Shown piece after piece: positions 15,891-27,522 of a stretch of DNA of 64,000 bases. Location: assembly GCA_032622095.1 (NCBI GenBank), contig CP136067.1, positions 196,996,052-197,060,051 on the forward strand, read 5' to 3'. Position numbers and translations under genes: made by a program. How positions within the stretch are numbered: position 1 is the stretch's first letter; each line of letters begins with the position of its first letter. The stretch is from Siphonodentalium dalli. Its lineage: Eukaryota > Mollusca > Scaphopoda > Gadilida > Siphonodentaliidae. The notes under the pieces were generated by a model. The model worked only from the letters and a program-made list of their open reading frames with translations, was not told the origin of the DNA and did not search any database.

Positions 15891-16170
15891 CAAAGCCTCC
15901 ATTAATTTATATCATCATAATTTATCATATATCGTGCACCATCACACCCTTGAAATAACATTTGTATTTATACACGTATGCAATCGAAGTAGATATCAAA
16001 ACGCAAAAAAATCGTGTTTCATGATATTCCGGTATAATAGAGAGATTTAGCAAACTCACGGTTTTGTATTATAGTATAGGTACGACTATATAAAAAATTC
16101 ACACTTTGTGATTTCGTACCCGCTGCATTTTAAATATTTTTTTGCGCAAATTGCAAACAAATAAAATAGT

Positions 16171-16752
16171 TTAAAGTGATGTGCAACACTCCGGTTGGGT
16201 GATCAAATAGAAATGGAGACTAATCTTGCTCAAAGTAGTTATTTTTACGAAAATTAATCCTAATTAACAGTACACACCGTCATTATTACATATTAATTAA
16301 CAGTACACGCACCGTCATTATTACATATTAATTAACAGTACACGAACCGTCATTATTACATATTAATTAACAGTACACGCACCGTCATTATTACATATTA
16401 ATTAACAGTACACGCACCGTCATTATTACATATTAATTAACAGTACACGCACCGTCATTATTACATATTAATTAACAGTACACGCACCGTCATTATTACA
16501 TATTAATTAAATGGAATTACTCTTGATGGCGAAATCATTTCCGTTAGTTTATTGTCGACTGTTGCGTCCCGAATCGAGATGTAAATATTTACAATTAAGC
16601 GTAGTTCAGACGATGATTTCCATGGAGTGGTATAGTCGATTGCATTGAAATTTCTGCTATATTAGTAGAATGCTATATTCCAACAGTTGGCATAGCGCCT
16701 GAGTACTAACTTATCAGTTTCACGCATCTCAACAAGTACATACTATGTCTGT
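16171..16752 (+). mobile_element. Family S MITE, copy a, with internal 35-bp tandem array
   Basis: It starts TTAAAGTGATGTG and matches the other family S copies, with shared CGAGATGTAAATATTTACAA and AGTAGAATGCTA landmarks. It ends near TATGTCT. Between 16255 and 16508 a 35-bp unit (TTAATTAACAGTACACGCAC plus CGTCATTATTACATA) is repeated about seven times; other family members have this stretch once. The copy is enlarged by internal amplification. Confidence 0.85.
16255..16508. repeat. 35-bp tandem array inside family S copy a
   Basis: About seven near-identical 35-bp units, each with AATTAACAGTACACGC and CCGTCATTATTAC. In family S copies at 28153, 49994 and 59753 the equivalent segment occurs once. 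Confidence 0.92.
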
Positions 16753-16875
16753 AATATCACACGGTCTTCTTTATTGTAGTGTTATTACAACATGCTCAGT
16801 CTATAATTTTAAATTGAAGTTTGATTAAAACTCTTGATAGATGCCCGATATTTACCACCTGTGATGCTGCTAAAA

Positions 16876-17740
16876 TCCTCAATCGAAATTCACATTTCAG
16901 AGCACCCTCTAGAGGCGTGCTAGATGGTCCATGTTGCGGGGAGGGTGTCCACCTTGGAATTTCCAACTGCACCTCCTTGAACCAGAAAAAAACTCCCGGC
17001 TTTGCAGAATTCAATTTGCACCCCCAGCCCTTGGGTTGGATCTTTCCACTTGTTGTAAATTTCCAACCCGACACCCATTAAAGGTACTCAATCCGATCAG
17101 ACGGTCCCCATACCATCAAGATACAACAACAACACGCTTTAGTTGTCAGAATCGATTTATTGCAAAAACTTGTCATTTATCAACATTTTGTTCAACAAAA
17201 TATGATCGTATTATCACTAAAGTATCACGAAATTTGACCGTATTACCACTTGATTTTAGAGTTATCCATCTTTATTCGCAATTTTGTTCGAGACCCTCCG
17301 TTTGACCACGTGTTTCTGGGCCAGATATTATTACACATCTCGAGAAATAACAAACTTAAAAAATCGATATCTGATCACTCTGAACTTTGATGGGTGCGTT
17401 CCTCGACTCGAATCAAATATTTGAACCCCCGAAGCCAAATAAATAATAATTTAGGAGCGTCTGATCGGATTGGGTACCTTTAAAGTTGGACAGTTTCCAA
17501 CCGATGTGCATTTCCGGTCAAAATGATGGCAAAAAGTAGAAAAATATGCTACTCTTGCTGAATTGGTCATTGTCGCATGTTTTCGAGCAAAATCACACCT
17601 AGGATCTCTCAAACGTGCAAAAAGACACCCAGGATGTTCCAAACGTGCAAAAAGACACACATGATGTCCCAAACGCTCGAAACAATGCAACAATGACCAA
17701 TTCGGCGCTACAACTATATATGTAATTACTGGTTTGCAAA
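16876..17740. mobile_element. Degenerate hAT-like relative, split by a family B MITE
   Basis: Phrases such as TGTCCACCTTGGAATTTCC and CAATTTGCACCCCCAGCCC match the complete hAT-type element at 34707-35883. Here the ends are decayed and the body is interrupted by the family B MITE at 17078-17483. Confidence 0.5.
17078..17483 (+). mobile_element. Family B MITE, copy 1
   Basis: The ends are TTAAAGGTACTCAATCCGAT and its inverse, ending ACCTTTAA. Length is 406 bp with no coding capacity. Other copies lie at 27688, 39338 and, decayed, near 53000. Confidence 0.82.
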
Positions 17741-18091
17741 CCAGGGAAATAAAAAAAAAATGTCAACCTATATATGTGGTGTAAAATTTCCAAATATAAA
17801 GTGTCTGCAGGCTTGAACTTTCAAACTGTTGGAACATTCTGACCAATGTTAGGGAGGGGGTAGACACAATTAAACCACTCCCCTGTCGCCACGTCACTGT
17901 GTGCTTGCGTTATGGTGAAAATTAATATAACATCTTACAGTATAGTCACACTTATATATAGACAAATGTGCATGGACCTTTTTCCCACGGGTTGTATGCT
18001 AATTGATGTTGTGTAACCTCGTCACGGGTACCTACCTGCTTTCGGCTGTTTTGACATTTCCGTTAACCGCATCGGGGTGTTATGAGACATT

Positions 18092-18984
18092 AGAGACCTT
18101 TCGCAAAATCACTTTACGATTACGGATAGGATATATTGTCATATAGTAAGGTGGACACCATCACAATTTACCTATAATGGTGAATTGGTGAGGCGGTATC
18201 TTCCCCACTGTATTCAGTTACACATTATATTCAGTTACACATTATATTCAGTTACACATTATATTTGGTGGAAAACGTAATGGGTGTCTCTTTCAGAGCC
18301 AAAGTTCTTATCCGTGTGTTATACACTACATGGATAATGTTAGAGCGTCCCCCAAGCAGGACCGGGGGCACATCCAAGAAACATCTGCACATACTTCAAC
18401 TGACTGAGGCATATTTAGTCTCACATAAGAACCCCTGTGCGTAAAGATTGAATTTTTTGCCTGTCCGGGCGGGGGGGGGGGGGTGGAGTGGAAAAAACAC
18501 ACGTATACCGAGGTGGTGGGTGGTTGATAGGACCAACAAACAATTTTTTCCGCAACTCAAAAATATTTTTCCTGCTAGTCTTTTTGACTGTTTTTGCAAT
18601 GAGTTTGGCTTAAAACACATCTATATGTCAATATTAACATAAATTTCATGATGATCAGACAAACAGTATAGCCTGTAGCCCATGCTAATGGTTTGAATTT
18701 TGAAATCCAATAGTATGCACAGAAATTCATATACAGCTGTTTACAGTGAATTTCCCCCGCAAATCTCTGTTTTAGTGTTAAAAGGGGGGTGGGTGTCCAA
18801 AAATGGTCGGAAAAGACTGCCGAAAACGGAAAAAACAATTGGACGCGGGGGTGGGTGGGTCCACACAAGGGTCGAAAGTCAAAAATCAGCATACGTGCCT
18901 GCAAATTTTGTCCGACTCCCCCCTGGTCCGGGTTGAATATTGTCCATATCCGTAATCGTAATCGTGATTTTGCGAAAGGTCTCT
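18092..18984. mobile_element. Family R element with ~38 bp inverted ends
   Basis: The left end AGAGACCTTTCGCAAAATCA and the following bases to about 18129 are repeated inverted at about 18946-18984 with only a few mismatches. The border bases allow either a TA or an ATT target duplication. The 893-bp body encodes nothing recognisable and includes a run of G at about 18472-18483. Only one copy is seen in this window. Confidence 0.72.
18203..18265. repeat. Short tandem repeat, 17 bp unit
   Basis: About three and a half copies of ATTCAGTTACACATTAT in a row, inside the family R element. Confidence 0.85.
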
Positions 18985-19022
18985 ATTATATAACAAGAAG
19001 AGGTAGGAAAGCATGTCGTGTC

Positions 19023-19680
19023 TTAAAGTGATGTGAAACACTCCAGTAGGGTGATCAAAGAGAAATTGAGAATAATCTTAAAGTGATGTGAAACATTCCG
19101 GTAGGGTGATCAAAGAGAAATTGAGAATAATCTTAAAGTGATGTGAAACACTCCAGTAGGGTGATCAAAGAGAAATTGAGAATAATCTTAAAGTGATGTG
19201 AAACACTCCAGTAGGGTGATCAAAGAGAAATTGAGAATAATCTTAAAGTGATGTGAAACACTCCAGTAGGGTGATCAAAGAGAAATTGAGAATAATCTTA
19301 AAGTGATGTGAAACACTCCAGTAGGGTGATCAAAGAGAAATTGAGAATAATCTTAAAGTGATGTGAAACACTCCAGTAGGGTGATCAAAGAGAAATTGAG
19401 AATAATCTTAAAGTGATGTGAAACACTCCAGTACGGTGATCAAAGAGAAATTGAGAATAATCTTAAAGTGATGTGAAACACTCCAGTAGGGTGATCAAAG
19501 AGAAATTGAGAATAATCTTAAAGTGATGTGAAACATTCAGGTAGGGTGATCAAAGAGAAATTGAGAATAATCTTAAAGTGATGTGAAACACTCCAGTAGG
19601 GTGATCAAAGAGAAATTGAGAATAATCTTAAAGTGATGTGAAACACTCCAGTAGGGTGATCAAAGAGAAATTGAGAATAA
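19023..19680. repeat. 55-bp tandem array made from the end of family S
   Basis: About 12 almost identical 55-bp units, each starting at the element's own terminal TTAAAGTGATGTG. Confidence 0.95.
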
Positions 19681-20015
19681 CCTTGCTCAAAGTAGTTACA
19701 TGTATTTGTTACGAATATTAATCCAAATTGACGATACATACCGTCATTCTTTTATATTAATTAAATGCAATGACTCGCGATGGCGAAATCATTTGTGTGT
19801 TAGATTATCGCCGATAGTTGCGTCCCGGATCGAGATGTAAATATTTACAATTCGTCATAGTTCTGACAATGTTTTCTATATATGGAGTGATGTGGTCAAT
19901 GTCTTTGAAATTTTCGGAGATGTTAGTAGAATGCTACATTTTCCAGGTTGGCATAGCGCCTGAGCACCAACTTATCAATTTAATGCCCACGAATAGGTTC
20001 ATAATATGTCTTTAA
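19023..20015 (+). mobile_element. Family S MITE, copy b, with 12x 55-bp head array
   Basis: The first 55 bp of the element (TTAAAGTGATGTGAAACACT through GAATAATC) are tandemly repeated about 12 times at 19023-19680. A normal family S body follows and ends TATGTCTTTAA at 20015. This copy is amplified at its 5' end, whereas copy a is amplified in the middle. Confidence 0.9.
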
Positions 20016-20042
20016 TGAATATGTGTCTGTCCTGAGTAAATT

Positions 20043-20091
20043 GGAGGGGGGGGGGGTATGTATAGAGGGACCCGAGGGGGGGGGGGGGTGG
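20043..20091. repeat. Two long G runs
   Basis: Two runs of about 10-12 G separated by a short spacer. Sequence of this kind can form G-quadruplexes and is also prone to length error in assemblies. Confidence 0.7.
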
Positions 20092-21150
20092 GTGGCTAAC
20101 AGATGTTGTGACGTCATCTAAGTTAGGGGTGTGGTCAGCGAAGGGTTTATTTTTTATTGTACTCTTGAACCTATGTAGGCAAACAAGGCGTATTGTGTTT
20201 GTTGAGAATTTTGAGGCGATGGGCGAATTAAACGATAAAACCAGAATTTTATAGCCCTCGTGTTCTGGAAGATAACGACTGGATGTATAAGTCAACATAC
20301 ACCATAATGAAAATATATTTCCGACATGTACATGTATGATATGTTTTACCTTTGGCCATATGTGGGACCCACACACCTGTTGACCCAAAATTGTTTGTTT
20401 AGTCATGCAGGAGGGAGACTGGGGAAAAAAATCTAGGTTACAAGGTTGAAATTTAGTTTCGTTTTGGACCACCACCCCGGGAAGGCAAGTTTTTTCCTGT
20501 TTTGAACGAATATGGAGGAAATTTATTTTTATCTCTATAAAATCATACATTGCAGTTGATTCGTGCATGGCGGGTGGGTAAGATATTCTGATGGCATTTA
20601 GGGGTCTCATTATTGGTTATACTGTACATTATATTCATTCTATGGGATTTCCTTCTGTTTGTTAACGTTTGTCACCCCAATTCTACTATATAGCAAATAT
20701 TTTACAGGGACGGATCGCGTATAAGACCTGTAATAATTCGACCCGCGTCTGCTTGAATGCGTTGGAAATTGCATTCGCTCGAGTGGAATCCCAGCATAAT
20801 CCATCAGGGGCAGCATGTACGGCTCGATAAATTGTTTCTAGAGTTTCCCCATTTAAAGAATATATAAATTGTCTTAAAAATATATGCAAGACTATATATT
20901 TTATTTGCTAACTCATTGGTGTGAGTGTTTTGGGTTGTTGGAACGCTAAACTTACGTGCACTATATATATATTGATCACATAATTTGCCCATAAAAGCAG
21001 TTTCATAATTATCGATAAGAGACACGTTTAATATCAGCGCGTGCGATGACGTCACATCGTTCTTCAAATGACTTGCGATCGCTGCGGTTTTTATCGTTGT
21101 TTTCGATGGATATTTCGCATTGCTTCGCGTTTATTTGATCATGTGATAAA
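20092..21150. other. Intergenic, no recognisable gene
   Basis: A frame of about 200 codons on the minus strand (19999-20610) has no recognisable domain, crosses the G runs and includes part of family S. I do not accept it as a gene. Nothing else stands out. Confidence 0.45.
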
Positions 21151-21154
21151 AAGT

Positions 21155-21298
21155 ATCTCACACTCGTCCTATTTTATACGTAATTTATCAACCTCGTCCT
21201 CTAAATTCTATTTGAGCCTCGGTAAACCTCGGCTAAATCGAATTTAGTGAACGCGGTTGATAAATTCCGTATAAAATAGAAACTCATGTGAGATCCTC
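21155..21298. repeat. Hairpin element, ~144 bp
   Basis: The arms (TATTTTATACGTAATTTATC on the left, its approximate inverse near 21259-21285 on the right, with outer CTCACA and TGTGAG) form an imperfect inverted repeat. Probably a small foldback element. Confidence 0.6.
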
Positions 21299-22007
21299 TA
21301 TATGTACATGTTCATATATATCGTCCCAATATATATTCATGCAACTACATTGTCATTGACACTTTCAGTCTATGTGTTTCTAATTTCGACGATTTATTGT
21401 TTCTGTGTGTGTATATGGCGAGATTCACAAACCGCTATATATACTGCACTTATGAGTTATTCCAATTATGTTGCATGTGGTCTTTGACTTTTAATCTCGT
21501 CATATATATATAGTTATACACGCCGCCGTTGAAATGTTCATATAGTACATACTTACCCAGTGTGTATATATCCCGATATATCCACATTATTAGCTAATTG
21601 CTGAGTGACTGATCACTCATGGGTCTATCATATATTGATTCTTGTAGTATATAATTTGCATTGGAATTGAGCTCACACCCCGGGGATATGATACTTCTCT
21701 TTGAAATTTGGAGATATATCTGCTATAGGAATATTGTAAAAGCGATATGAACTTCCTAGGTTGGTGCAGGGACGTGGTTGTAGCAACGTGTATAGGTGTC
21801 CATATAAGAATTTCCAGATGTACACACGTGCAGATGGGAGTATGCATGCAGACTATTGACCATTTTACGGACAACCATTTTTAGCTCAAATTTACTTTTA
21901 CCATGACTTGGTATCCATCGTCCGTGTGTGTGCGTGTGTGCGTGCTTGATTCGTCAATATGTTCCGTTAGCACGGGCTACAGGTCGTACCTTTTGATCGG
22001 ATCATCA
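21299..22007. other. Intergenic, no recognisable gene
   Basis: No coding, RNA or repeat signal recognised beyond short AT tracts. Confidence 0.4.
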
Positions 22008-22470
22008 TGGGCGTTGACATTGACATATAGATGGGAACGAGTCATTTTGGGGTCATTCGGCAAAAAACATGGCCACCAGCGGCCATCTTGGATTTCAAAA
22101 TTCAACCCATTAGCACGGGCTATACATGCCGGAGTATTCGTCTGATCATCATCAAATTTGTCGTGGAAGTTAATATTAACATGTAGATGGGAACGAGTAA
22201 TTTTGGGGTCGTTCGGCCAAAAAACATTGCCGCCAGCAGCCATCTTGGATGAAATTTGTCGTGGAAGTTAATATTGACATGTAGATGGGAACGAGTCAGT
22301 TTGGGGTCATTTGGCCAAAAAACATGGCCACCAGCAGCCATCTTGGATTTTACTCTTTGCATGACCAAATCCTTTAATCTTGATATTGATCTACTAGATG
22401 GAAGCTATCAAATGTTTTTCAATTTCATTGGAAAACATAGCCATCAGCAACCATCTTGGATTTTACATTA
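22008..22470. repeat. Imperfect direct repeats, ~90 bp core, 3-4 copies
   Basis: A core with AGATGGGAACGAGT, TTTTGGGGTC and GCCATCTTGGAT occurs at about 22011, 22163 and 22261, with a weaker remnant at about 22420-22465. Spacing is irregular. Short open frames across it are by-products. Confidence 0.8.
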
Positions 22471-23521
22471 TTTATCTCTTCATGTTGATAATCTAGTATT
22501 ATTTAGACCTTTCAATTTTCCGCATTCCTAATCGCTCCATTGACTGTGACACATGAAATTATTCCATTTCCAAGTTGAGCTACAGTGTCATTGACACTTG
22601 CATTGACTGTTGCATCATGCAGTATCTATAATCAATCCAAACAAACAACACATGGCTGGAGTCGCATGTATTTACAGATAGATAGAGTGGGTCAATAAAA
22701 CGCATTATAACCAAATGTTCTAACTGTTCAACCATTTCGAGGTCACGTATATATACCTTTGATCTGCATGGACGTAGCTGTGATAGGTTTCGGATTGGGC
22801 GTAGTTTGGTCGTGTGGAGTTGGGCGGGGTGGAAGGGGGTACATGGTCCACACCATAATGTCTAATTGCCTACTCAGTTTAACATTTAAAAGAATTGAAA
22901 TAAAATTTAATTTAAAAAAAAAAGCAAAAAAAAAAACAAAAGAAAGAAGCAAACTCCATTATAACATCCGCCAGTGTACCCCGGGTCGCCACACCAAATT
23001 TGGTTGAAATCGGTCCATGGGTCTGCGAGATAAATCGCGAGAAGACAGATCTTACTCTTTTATATATCGGCTACACCAGAGAACATACATTCTTTTCGCC
23101 TTAATTTTGATAATTATGACAAGTGTTATTCAAAATGAAAAATAAGTGTTATAACCATGAATAAATTTCCAACATCATGGCGCAAATAGAAATTTCAGTA
23201 CATTATGATTTGACAACAAAGTTGTTTGAATATAGCCAATTTAACACTGAATGTATGCATGGCTATCAAAATCATGGTGAAGAAATATGGCTCAGAATTT
23301 GCAATGCAAGCCCAAGGCCGGCTCCGTCGCTGATTGGTCGAAAATATCTGCTAATAATTATTTGATGGACAGCTGTGGAAAGGGCTATTCAAAACAGATT
23401 GGGGACCAAACTATTGAATTATCATGTGTTTGTGACAACTGTCACTGTACTATGAGTCCATAACAATCATTTACAACGGAATCGCCTGACCTTATATTGC
23501 TTCCCGTTTGGAGACCGTGAC
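22471..23521. other. Intergenic with a dispersed-repeat fragment
   Basis: 22955-23010 (landmark CACACCAAATTTGGTTGAAA) recurs inverted at about 30865-30910, with adjacent ATCCGCC and GTACCCCGGGT, so it is a dispersed repeat fragment. The rest shows no gene. Confidence 0.45.
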
Positions 23522-25703
23522 GAGTAGGGCGTGCATGATTTCCTCACACTATAGTATATATATTTATAGAGTAGGGCGCGCATGATTTCCTCACACTATA
23601 GTATATAATATTTATATTTCATCACACTATAGTATATATATTTATATTTCATCACACTATAGTATATATATTTATATTTCATCACACTATAGTATATATA
23701 TTTATATTCATCACACTATAGTATATATATTTATATTTCATCACACTATAGTATATATATTTATATTTCATCTCACTATAGTATATATATTTATATTTCA
23801 TCACACTATAGTATATATATTTATATTTCATCACACTATAGTATATATATTTATATTTCATCTCACTATAGTATATATATTTATATTTCCTCACACTATA
23901 GTATATATATTTATATTTCATCACAACTATAGTATATATATTTATATTTCATCACACTATAGTATATATATTTATATTTCATCACACTATAGTAATATAT
24001 TTATATTTCATCACACTATAGTATATATATTTATTTTCATCTCAACTATAGTATATATATTTATATTTCATCACACTATAGTATATATATTTATATTTCA
24101 TCACACTATAGTATATATATTTATATTTCATCACACTATAGTATATATATTTATATTTCATCTCACTATAGTATATATATTTATATTTCCTCACACTATA
24201 GTATATATATTTATATTTCCTCACACTATAGTATATATATTTATATTTCCTCACACTATAGTATATATATTTATATTTCCTCACACTATAGTATAATATA
24301 TTTATATTTCATCTCACTATAGTATATATATTTATATTTCATCTCACTATAGTATATATATTTATATTTCATCTCACTATAGTATAATATATATATATTT
24401 CATCACACTATAGTACTATAGTGTGATGACATCACACTATAGTATATATATTTATATTTCATCACACTATAGTATATATATTTATATTTCCTCACACTAT
24501 AGTATATATATTTATATTTCATCTCACTATAGTATATATATTTATATTTCCTCACACTATAGTATATATATTTATATTTCCTCACACTATAGTATATATA
24601 TTTATATTTCCTCACACTATAGTATATATATTTATATTTCCTCACACTATAGTATATATATTTATATTTCCTCACACTATAGTATATATATTTATATTTC
24701 ATCTCACTATAGTATATATATTTATATTTCCTCACACTATAGTATATATATTTATATTTCATCACACTATAGTATATATATTTATATTTCATCTCACTAT
24801 AGTATATATATTTATATTTCATCACACTATAGTATATATATTTATATTTCATCACACTATAGTATATATATTTATATTTCCTCACACTATAGTATATATA
24901 TTTATATTTCATCTCACTATAGTATATATATTTATATTTCCCTCACACTATAGTATATATATTTATATTTCCTCACACTATAGTATATATATTTTATATT
25001 TCCTCACACTATAGTATATATATTTATATTTCCTCACACTATAGTATATATATTTATATTTCCTCACACTATAGTATATATATTTATATTTCCTCACACT
25101 ATAGTATATATATTTATATTTCCTCACACTATAGTATATATATTTATATTTCATCACACTATAGTATATATATTTATATTTCATCTCACTATAGTATATA
25201 TATTTATATTTCCTCACACTATAGTATATATATTTATATTTCCTCACACTATAGTATATATATTTATATTTCCTCACACTATAGTATATATATTTATATT
25301 TCATCTCACTATAGTATATATATTTATATTTCCTCACACTATAGTATATATATTTATATTTCATCACACTATAGTATATTATATTTATATTTCATCACAC
25401 TATAGTATATATATTTATATTTCCTCACACTATAGTATATATATTTATAGAGTAGGGCGCGCATGATTTCCTCACACTATAGTATATATATTTATATTTC
25501 CTCACACTATAGTATATATATTTATATTTCCTCACACTATAGTATATATATTTATATTTCCTCACACTATAGTATATATATTTATATTTCCTCACACTAT
25601 AGTATATATATTTATAGAGTAGGGCGCGCATGATTTCCTCACACTATAGTATATATATTTATATTTCCTCACACTATAGTATATATATTTATATTTCATC
25701 TCA
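23522..25703. repeat. 30-bp satellite, ~70 copies
   Basis: The unit is about 30 bp, CACACTATAGTATATATATT followed by TATATTTCAT or TATATTTCCT. Because 30 is a multiple of three, long frames stay open on both strands and predict 10-residue Tyr/Ile/Lys repeats. A distinct GAGTAGGGCGCGCATGATT insert occurs at about 23522, 23567, 25449 and 25617 and seems to mark array segments. An inversion junction lies at 24400-24429. Confidence 0.95.
24400..24429. repeat. Perfect 30-bp palindrome at a satellite inversion point
   Basis: TCATCACACTATAGT is followed directly by its exact inverse complement, where one unit reverses orientation inside the 30-bp array. Confidence 0.9.
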
Positions 25704-25787
25704 AACATCAACTTACGAAGCGGCGCCATTCGGTGAATTCATTTTCATGCAGTTCTGTTCCTGGTTTTTGCGCATACAAAATATAAC

Positions 25788-26378
25788 TTAAAGGGGTACT
25801 GTACGCCATTTTCATTAAATTTCCGGTGACAACAACGATCTAATATCGATAATATATAGAAACATAAGTAATTTGAGTCGAAGATGTATTCTGTAAACGC
25901 TCAGGTTAATAGGCTATCTTAAAATTTTATAATTTAAAAGTTAATAATTTGATATAAATTGAATTTATGACTGGAGCCATAAAATGGCGTCAATTAAATT
26001 ACGAATTTACGTAATCAGATAAAGTAATTGAGGGATACTGGTTTGTTAAACCGATCGCACACACGATCGCTTAAAATATTATGATGATACGGGGAGAAAC
26101 ACTCAAGCCACTCACTGACTAGCGACGATACAATAACTTAAATGATTATATGGGACTAGTATGCATATAATATAACTTTTATTTGATTCATTTGGTTGAA
26201 AACTGTACAAAATTACTCGACAACGACAATTTGTATTTTTGCATTCCGGTAAATTTGTCATCCGTAACACTACTTCGTACTCAACATACTTTCAAATAAT
26301 GAAAAAATTGTTACCTTATTCTCCGACTCGGAGACTATAAAAACCAACAACAACATTTGGCGTACAGTACCCCTTTAA
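25788..26378. mobile_element. Family M MITE, copy 2 (TTAA ends)
   Basis: Ends TTAAAGGGGTACTGTAC and GTACAGTACCCCTTTAA, 591 bp apart. The first 200 bp resemble copy 1 (CCGGTGACAA, CGATCTAATAT, TGGAGTCAT or TGGAGCCAT). It begins about 85 bp after the 30-bp satellite ends. Confidence 0.82.
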
Positions 26379-27290
26379 ATACTGTATACGCGATTCGACT
26401 TATTATTGACCTTTCAAGACATTCTTGCTACAGTTGGTTTTTCTTAGACTGTTTATCGACACGGGATTAATCGTATTTGTTCTCAGTGAAACGAGTTGTA
26501 CTTCATTTTTATTCAACTGCAATGAAGGGACGATAGTTATGCTTTCAACATGGATAACGTTTTCTTGACTTGTCCTCGAATAAGAACAATATTTCTTAAA
26601 ATGAGAAAATAAATATCAAAATAAGAAATATTTTCTAGGGTGAGAAAATCTTTTTTTGGCAGCGTACATCAGTTTATGCATGTTGATGAAATGGATTTCA
26701 CACAGCATACCACTGCATTTCACACAGCATACCACTGCATGATATAATTGTTCGGTGAAATGTAATAAATAGAGCATTTCTTGTCGTTGACTACGCGGGT
26801 ATAGTCCCCATGTAGTGTGGTAGGTATAGTTCACTCCGCATCGTAAATTATATACATCCACACAAATGGACACTAAACCCACGTTGTCAACTTCAACCCA
26901 TACTCTATTTATTAAATATATCTGTTGACTATCGTAAATTGAATTTGAAGGTTCGTCTCGTCATCGTCTACAAACATGCTTTAGGGGTCATTAGGACACT
27001 GGCACCATATGTTATTGGGGCCATCGGCCTCTTGACTGCAATACGAACTCATACACATCCACAATGCGTATACATACATTTCTCAAGAGAATGGAGTCCA
27101 GAGGATATATCAAATGTAGAACCAATTAATAGCGTCAACAATCGCCATCCGGCAATATTAATCTAACAGCTGATAACGAACCATATCAGACTACACTTAC
27201 CACGCCATTATTGCATGTTGACTCAATAACATCAAACAATAACAAAGAACTGTGACTTTCGACCAAGAAGGGGGCGTTTCCTCCGTAGTC
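26379..27290 (+). other. Upstream region of the CED-6/GULP gene
   Basis: This lies 5' of the proposed first coding exon. No convincing TATA box was recognised. A short direct duplication (CACAGCATACCACTGCAT twice) lies at about 26701-26740. An in-frame stop at 27240-27242 precedes the proposed start codon, so the 5' untranslated part may be in this stretch. The transcription start cannot be placed from sequence. Confidence 0.4.
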
Positions 27291-27522
27291 ATGGATACTG
27301 TGAAAGTAGCTAAGGACTATTTCACAAGCAGTCAAAGCACTCTCTTGATTCCTAACAGGGAGTTTGGGAAGCGGAAGTTGTTGCATATCGGCGGAGGTCA
27401 ACAGAGGTCACTGTCGTGGAGCGGATCTGGTGATACGGAACTCTCTGCTAACTTTGGTCCATCGCCGAATGCTCGATATAGTCTGACCATCTCCACAAGA
27501 GGAACCAGAGGAATGAGGGGCA
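27291..27522 (+). CDS. GULP1: CED-6/GULP exon 1 (N-terminus)
   Basis: The frame opens after an in-frame stop at 27240 and the first ATG is at 27291, in good context (GTCATGG). It encodes 77 residues plus one base, beginning [10 protein letters not shown] and ending RGTRGMRG, rich in Ser, Gly and Arg. A GTGAGT donor follows. The leftover base A joins the CT that starts exon 2 to make a Thr codon, so the phase fits exactly. I do not recognise this N-terminus from the family; vertebrate GULP1 has only about a dozen residues before the equivalent of exon 2. It could be one of several alternative first exons. Confidence 0.7.

Noticed and set aside
19999-20610. 203-codon minus-strand frame
   Set aside because: It includes poly-Pro from G runs and a piece of family S, with no recognisable domain or splice support.
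24403-24953. Overlapping long frames on both strands with 10-residue Tyr/Ile-rich repeats
   Set aside because: Pure by-product of the 30-bp satellite, whose unit lacks stops in these frames.
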